Shown: piece after piece, positions 61,286 through 64,000 of the stretch
How the letters are laid out: the number at the start of each line of letters is the position of its first letter
Numbering within the stretch: the first letter of the stretch is position 1
Source: Nageia nagi
Lineage: Eukaryota; Pinophyta
Length of the DNA: 64,000 nucleotides
Assembly (NCBI GenBank): GCA_050084985.1
Contig: JBITNC010000001.1
Coordinates: forward strand, 123,256,001-123,320,000
Direction: 5' to 3'
Notes under the pieces: model-generated
The model's database searches: none
What the model was told of the DNA's origin: nothing
Seen by the model: the letters and a program-made list of their open reading frames with translations, nothing else
Program-made: the position numbers and the translations under genes

Positions 61286-62175
61286 TTTTCAAGCTCTTAA
61301 AATTCAATAGTAGAGAAATCGACTTGTCATAAAAACTAGAGAGAGGAGGTATGAATATCCATCAAAGAGTAGTTGAGAATGGTTTTACATTAAATGTTAA
61401 GGCTGAGAGTATCCATATATGCAAAACTTGGAAGAGTAATTAGGATTAGGAATTGTTCAATAGTTATACATATTATAGAGTTTCTTGGATAGAAATGATT
61501 GTAGAATTCAAATAGAGTGAATGATGCTAAATTTAAAATTAAATGCATTGATTAAATGTAAAACTAAACTTTGAAACCTTTGAAAACAAGTCTTAGTGTG
61601 TATCACCATGAGAGCTTAGGAAGGAGGTATAAGGACCCATCACAATGTAATTCAAAATGTTTTTAAATATTTGGATAGATTTTCATGGAAAATAATTGCA
61701 AAATTATGCACATGATAGATTCTCTAAGAAAATCTAGAGATATTTAAGTAGATGCAATGATTAGGCATAAAAATTAGGTTTTGAGACCTTTGTCAACATA
61801 CTTCTAACATGTGCCATTATGGGAGCTTGAGAGGAAGATATTGAGATATAACAAAGCATAGTCAAAATGATTTCTCATTAATATTATGGTTTTGAATACC
61901 TGATATGCAAAAATTAAATAAGGTCTCAAAATCATTTAACAATTTAAACAAGTTTCATGAATAGAAATGATGATACAATACACACAAAATGGATATCAAA
62001 AAGGGTGCCTAAATAGTAAAGTCAAATTTTGAATCCTTTACCAGCATTCTTTAGCATGTACCATTGAGAGAGCATATGAAGAAGGTATGGGGTCTTATCA
62101 ATGAATGGTTTTACATCAATTAATGTGGCTATAAAATTCCAAATATCCATGTATGTAAAACATGAAATAACATAT
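61286..62175. repeat. diverged tandem repeat, about 210-250 bp, four units
   Basis: A phrase of the form TTTTGA.ACCTTT..(C)AACA.(A)CTT followed by ATGTGCCATTATG.GAGCTT.GAG.GA(G)GTAT recurs at about 61570, 61779 and 62027. A weaker unit starts near 61290. Spacing is 209 then 248 bases. The right-hand frame 62022-62252 (minus) is a by-product. Confidence 0.6.
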
Positions 62176-62299
62176 AATAGGGAGTAGAGCCAAGAAATTA
62201 GAAAGTAAGGTAAAGTAAAAATTGGGTTCTTTTCCAAAATGTGATCTTCCATGAACTTTTCATAGTATAATTAATTGAATAGGCTCATCAATATATTAA

Positions 62300-63503
62300 A
62301 ATACATAACATATTTGTACTCAATACTTCCCATAAATTTAAATAAAAGGAGAAAAACTAATAAGATCCCACTCTTTTACCTTTTAAAGAAAAGTAAGGTA
62401 ACCAACCATCACATGTAATATGTCAAAAAAACAAGAAATAAGTCCTTTCAAATGCTACAAGACCTCTTATCAATAATTAATTCTATGTACCTTTATCAAA
62501 CTATCCTTTCTTACAACTTATTAAATAACATCAAAATAGGACTACAATAACTAGGCATTTTAGCTTATTTATCTAAAATGCCAAACAATGCACCTAAACT
62601 TGGAAAGAGAGAGAGACTTCTTTTCTTCATGTAACTCTACACCTAAGCTTGAGAATAACAAGAATAAAAATAATAATAGATAGGTATATTTTCTAATGTT
62701 CCACCCTCCTATTTATAGCCAAGGAGTTTCAAGTGTGTCCAAATGAATGTCTTCTCATCCCTTCATTAATGTTTGGGGTAGGTTTTATTAAAGTTATTGA
62801 TGATTGTAATGGCATTTAATATCCTGGAATCCTTTTTTATTAACTAACAAATTATTTCAGCTATTTTCCATGCCTAACACAAGAAAACAAAAATAATTAG
62901 GGTCATTACTCAATTATTTTCATAACCATTAAATATCTTGTAACATTACAAGGTGACCTTAGTCCTTTCTTAACTATTATTGATTTAATTTTTACTTTAG
63001 TTTACTAATAAATACAAGTAAAACATTTGAATTCAAAGGAATGAAATATTTCTTTCCCTCCCTTTTAGAATTTAAATTGAGAAAATTCATAATAGGAAAT
63101 CAACCACAAATCTTACCTATGATGGTCACCTCAATCTGCAGGATATTTGTTAATCCATACACATCCACAAACACACATTCATCATGAAAATTTACATTCA
63201 TAACTAATTATTCTATCATGAAACTACATGATTTATAATGGTCATTATGGTTTGTCAATAAACAATGCCAATCATTTCCTCACTCTTACCCTTCTATTCT
63301 TATCACCAATTAGCCCTTGATTCCTTATGTCTTTTCCACATTTTCTATCTTGGTTTAATCTATGATCTATGTCAAAACATCTTAAAAGTGACATTAAACC
63401 AACACAAATAAGGCATATCATCAAATAGTTTAATTCAAATTGAATCTCATTAGGATCCTCGATAATACTCGAGTCTAATAGTGCAATTGGATGGGTTGTT
63501 ACA
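62300..63503 (-). repeat. chromovirus 3' LTR (left limit unknown)
   Basis: On the minus strand the LTR begins TGTAACAACCCATCC at 63503, immediately after a polypurine tract. A TATA box lies at 62709-62718, about 790 bases in, which suits U3. The far end is not fixed; 62300 is a placeholder, and the tandem repeats to the left may be inside it. Confidence 0.6.
62709..62718 (-). promoter_or_regulatory. TATA box in chromovirus LTR
   Basis: The minus strand reads CTATAAATAGGAGGG here. Transcription would start near 62680 on the minus strand. Confidence 0.55.
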
Positions 63504-63519
63504 TACTACCCCCTTAAAA
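63504..63519 (-). other. chromovirus polypurine tract
   Basis: Minus strand TTTTAAGGGGGTAGTA, directly before the LTR start TGTAACAACCC. Confidence 0.75.
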
Positions 63520-63589
63520 GGAACATAGTCCCTTGTGTTATAAATACAATCACAATATAATCTTAAAGTTTTGATAATGTTTCATATAA

Positions 63590-64000
63590 TCAAGCAAACA
63601 AATAGGGAAATTATCTTCTCATAGTGGATTCAACTTCCTAGGTGGAAGAAATTCAAAATCTTATCCCATTGTACTAGACACTCATTAATCTTCTGATTTA
63701 TTAGTTTCTTAGTTCTAAAAGATAGAATTATAATATAAATAACTTCAATAGCCTAAGGGTACATCATTATAAATAAAAAAAATCCAACACATGAGAGGGG
63801 TCAACAACATACTTTCTCAATAGAGAGACATGAAAGACATCATGTATTTTTGACAAACTTAGTGGCAAAGCATGTTGTAGGCAAGTCAACTCTTCTTTTC
63901 CATAATTTCAAAAGGACCAACAAATTGAGGATCTAATTTGGTCAACTTTATGGCACATTTCATGGGTCAAACTCATAAAAATACTTTTTCATCCATAGCA
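63590..64000 (-). pseudogene. pol: integrase C-terminus with chromodomain remnant, cut by window edge
   Basis: The minus strand reads KFVGPFEIMEKKS at about 63920-63880, then a frame-changed remnant of the usual LPxxLxKIHDVFHVSLLRKY segment (here CQKYMMSFMSLY). Next comes NECLVQWDKILNFFHLGS and IHYEKIISLF, the counterpart of the chromodomain end VxWxxxxxEEATWExExxIRxxYPxLF. Order and wording fit Tekay/Del-type chromoviruses, whose chromodomain directs insertion to heterochromatin. Frameshifts and stops inactivate it. The rest of pol lies beyond the window. Confidence 0.7.

Noticed and set aside
1-64000. CRISPR array, defence system or bacterial operon
   Set aside because: No regularly spaced short repeats with unique spacers and no prokaryotic gene organisation; all repeats found are contiguous or retrotransposon-derived.

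Overview
The window looks like intergenic DNA from a large, repeat-rich land-plant genome. It is very AT-rich and made almost wholly of LTR retrotransposons in several states of decay. I see no convincing host gene, tRNA, rRNA, CRISPR array or bacterial feature. The species cannot be fixed from sequence alone. The mixture of Tat/Athila-like and chromovirus-like Ty3/gypsy elements would suit a gymnosperm or another large plant genome, but that is inference.

Left part (1-23.6 kb). A 21-bp minisatellite and a flanking repeat family (called F here) lead into element G1 (2129-13156). G1 has about 2.4-kb LTRs, each with a 51-bp minisatellite and a TATA box. It also has a primer-binding site, a 400-codon gag-protease ORF, a long non-coding interior with small repeats, a polypurine tract and a 3' LTR. 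No polymerase is visible, so G1 is probably non-autonomous. From the middle of gag through the 3' LTR into F, about 9.2 kb is repeated head to tail (5141-14326 and 14327-23525), with an 8-bp microhomology at the joint. The two copies are nearly identical over the internal region. They differ mostly by small indels in parts of the LTR and flank, so an assembly artefact must be considered alongside a true recent duplication.

Middle part (23.6-56.1 kb). A degraded plus-strand Tat-like pol (T1, 24.16-26.9 kb) has the order RT, RNase H, second (archaeal-type) RNase H, integrase. Then comes a nest on the minus strand. Host element H1 has gag at about 54.7 kb and integrase ending at about 33.8 kb. 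It is split inside gag by a complete element, N1 (41056-54064), flanked by a perfect 5-bp target duplication (GCTCT). Rejoining the two sides restores the gag reading frame. In H1 the archaeal-type RNase H lies upstream of RT, the opposite placement to T1. H1 and N1 both carry an additional coiled-coil-rich region downstream of integrase. A repeat block at 28.35-29.5 kb recurs at 54.95-56.14 kb on both sides of H1 and may be its LTRs.

Right part (56.1-64 kb). There is an unrecognised open frame (56141-56626), a plus-strand gag remnant (58.16-58.93 kb), a 100-base assembly gap (59284-59383), a diverged 210-250-bp tandem repeat, and the 3' end of a minus-strand chromovirus. The last comprises an integrase tail with a chromodomain remnant, a polypurine tract, and an LTR starting at 63503 with a TATA box near 62.71 kb. 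Most reading frames outside G1 carry many stops and frameshifts. G1 gag-protease is the only long retroelement ORF that stays open.
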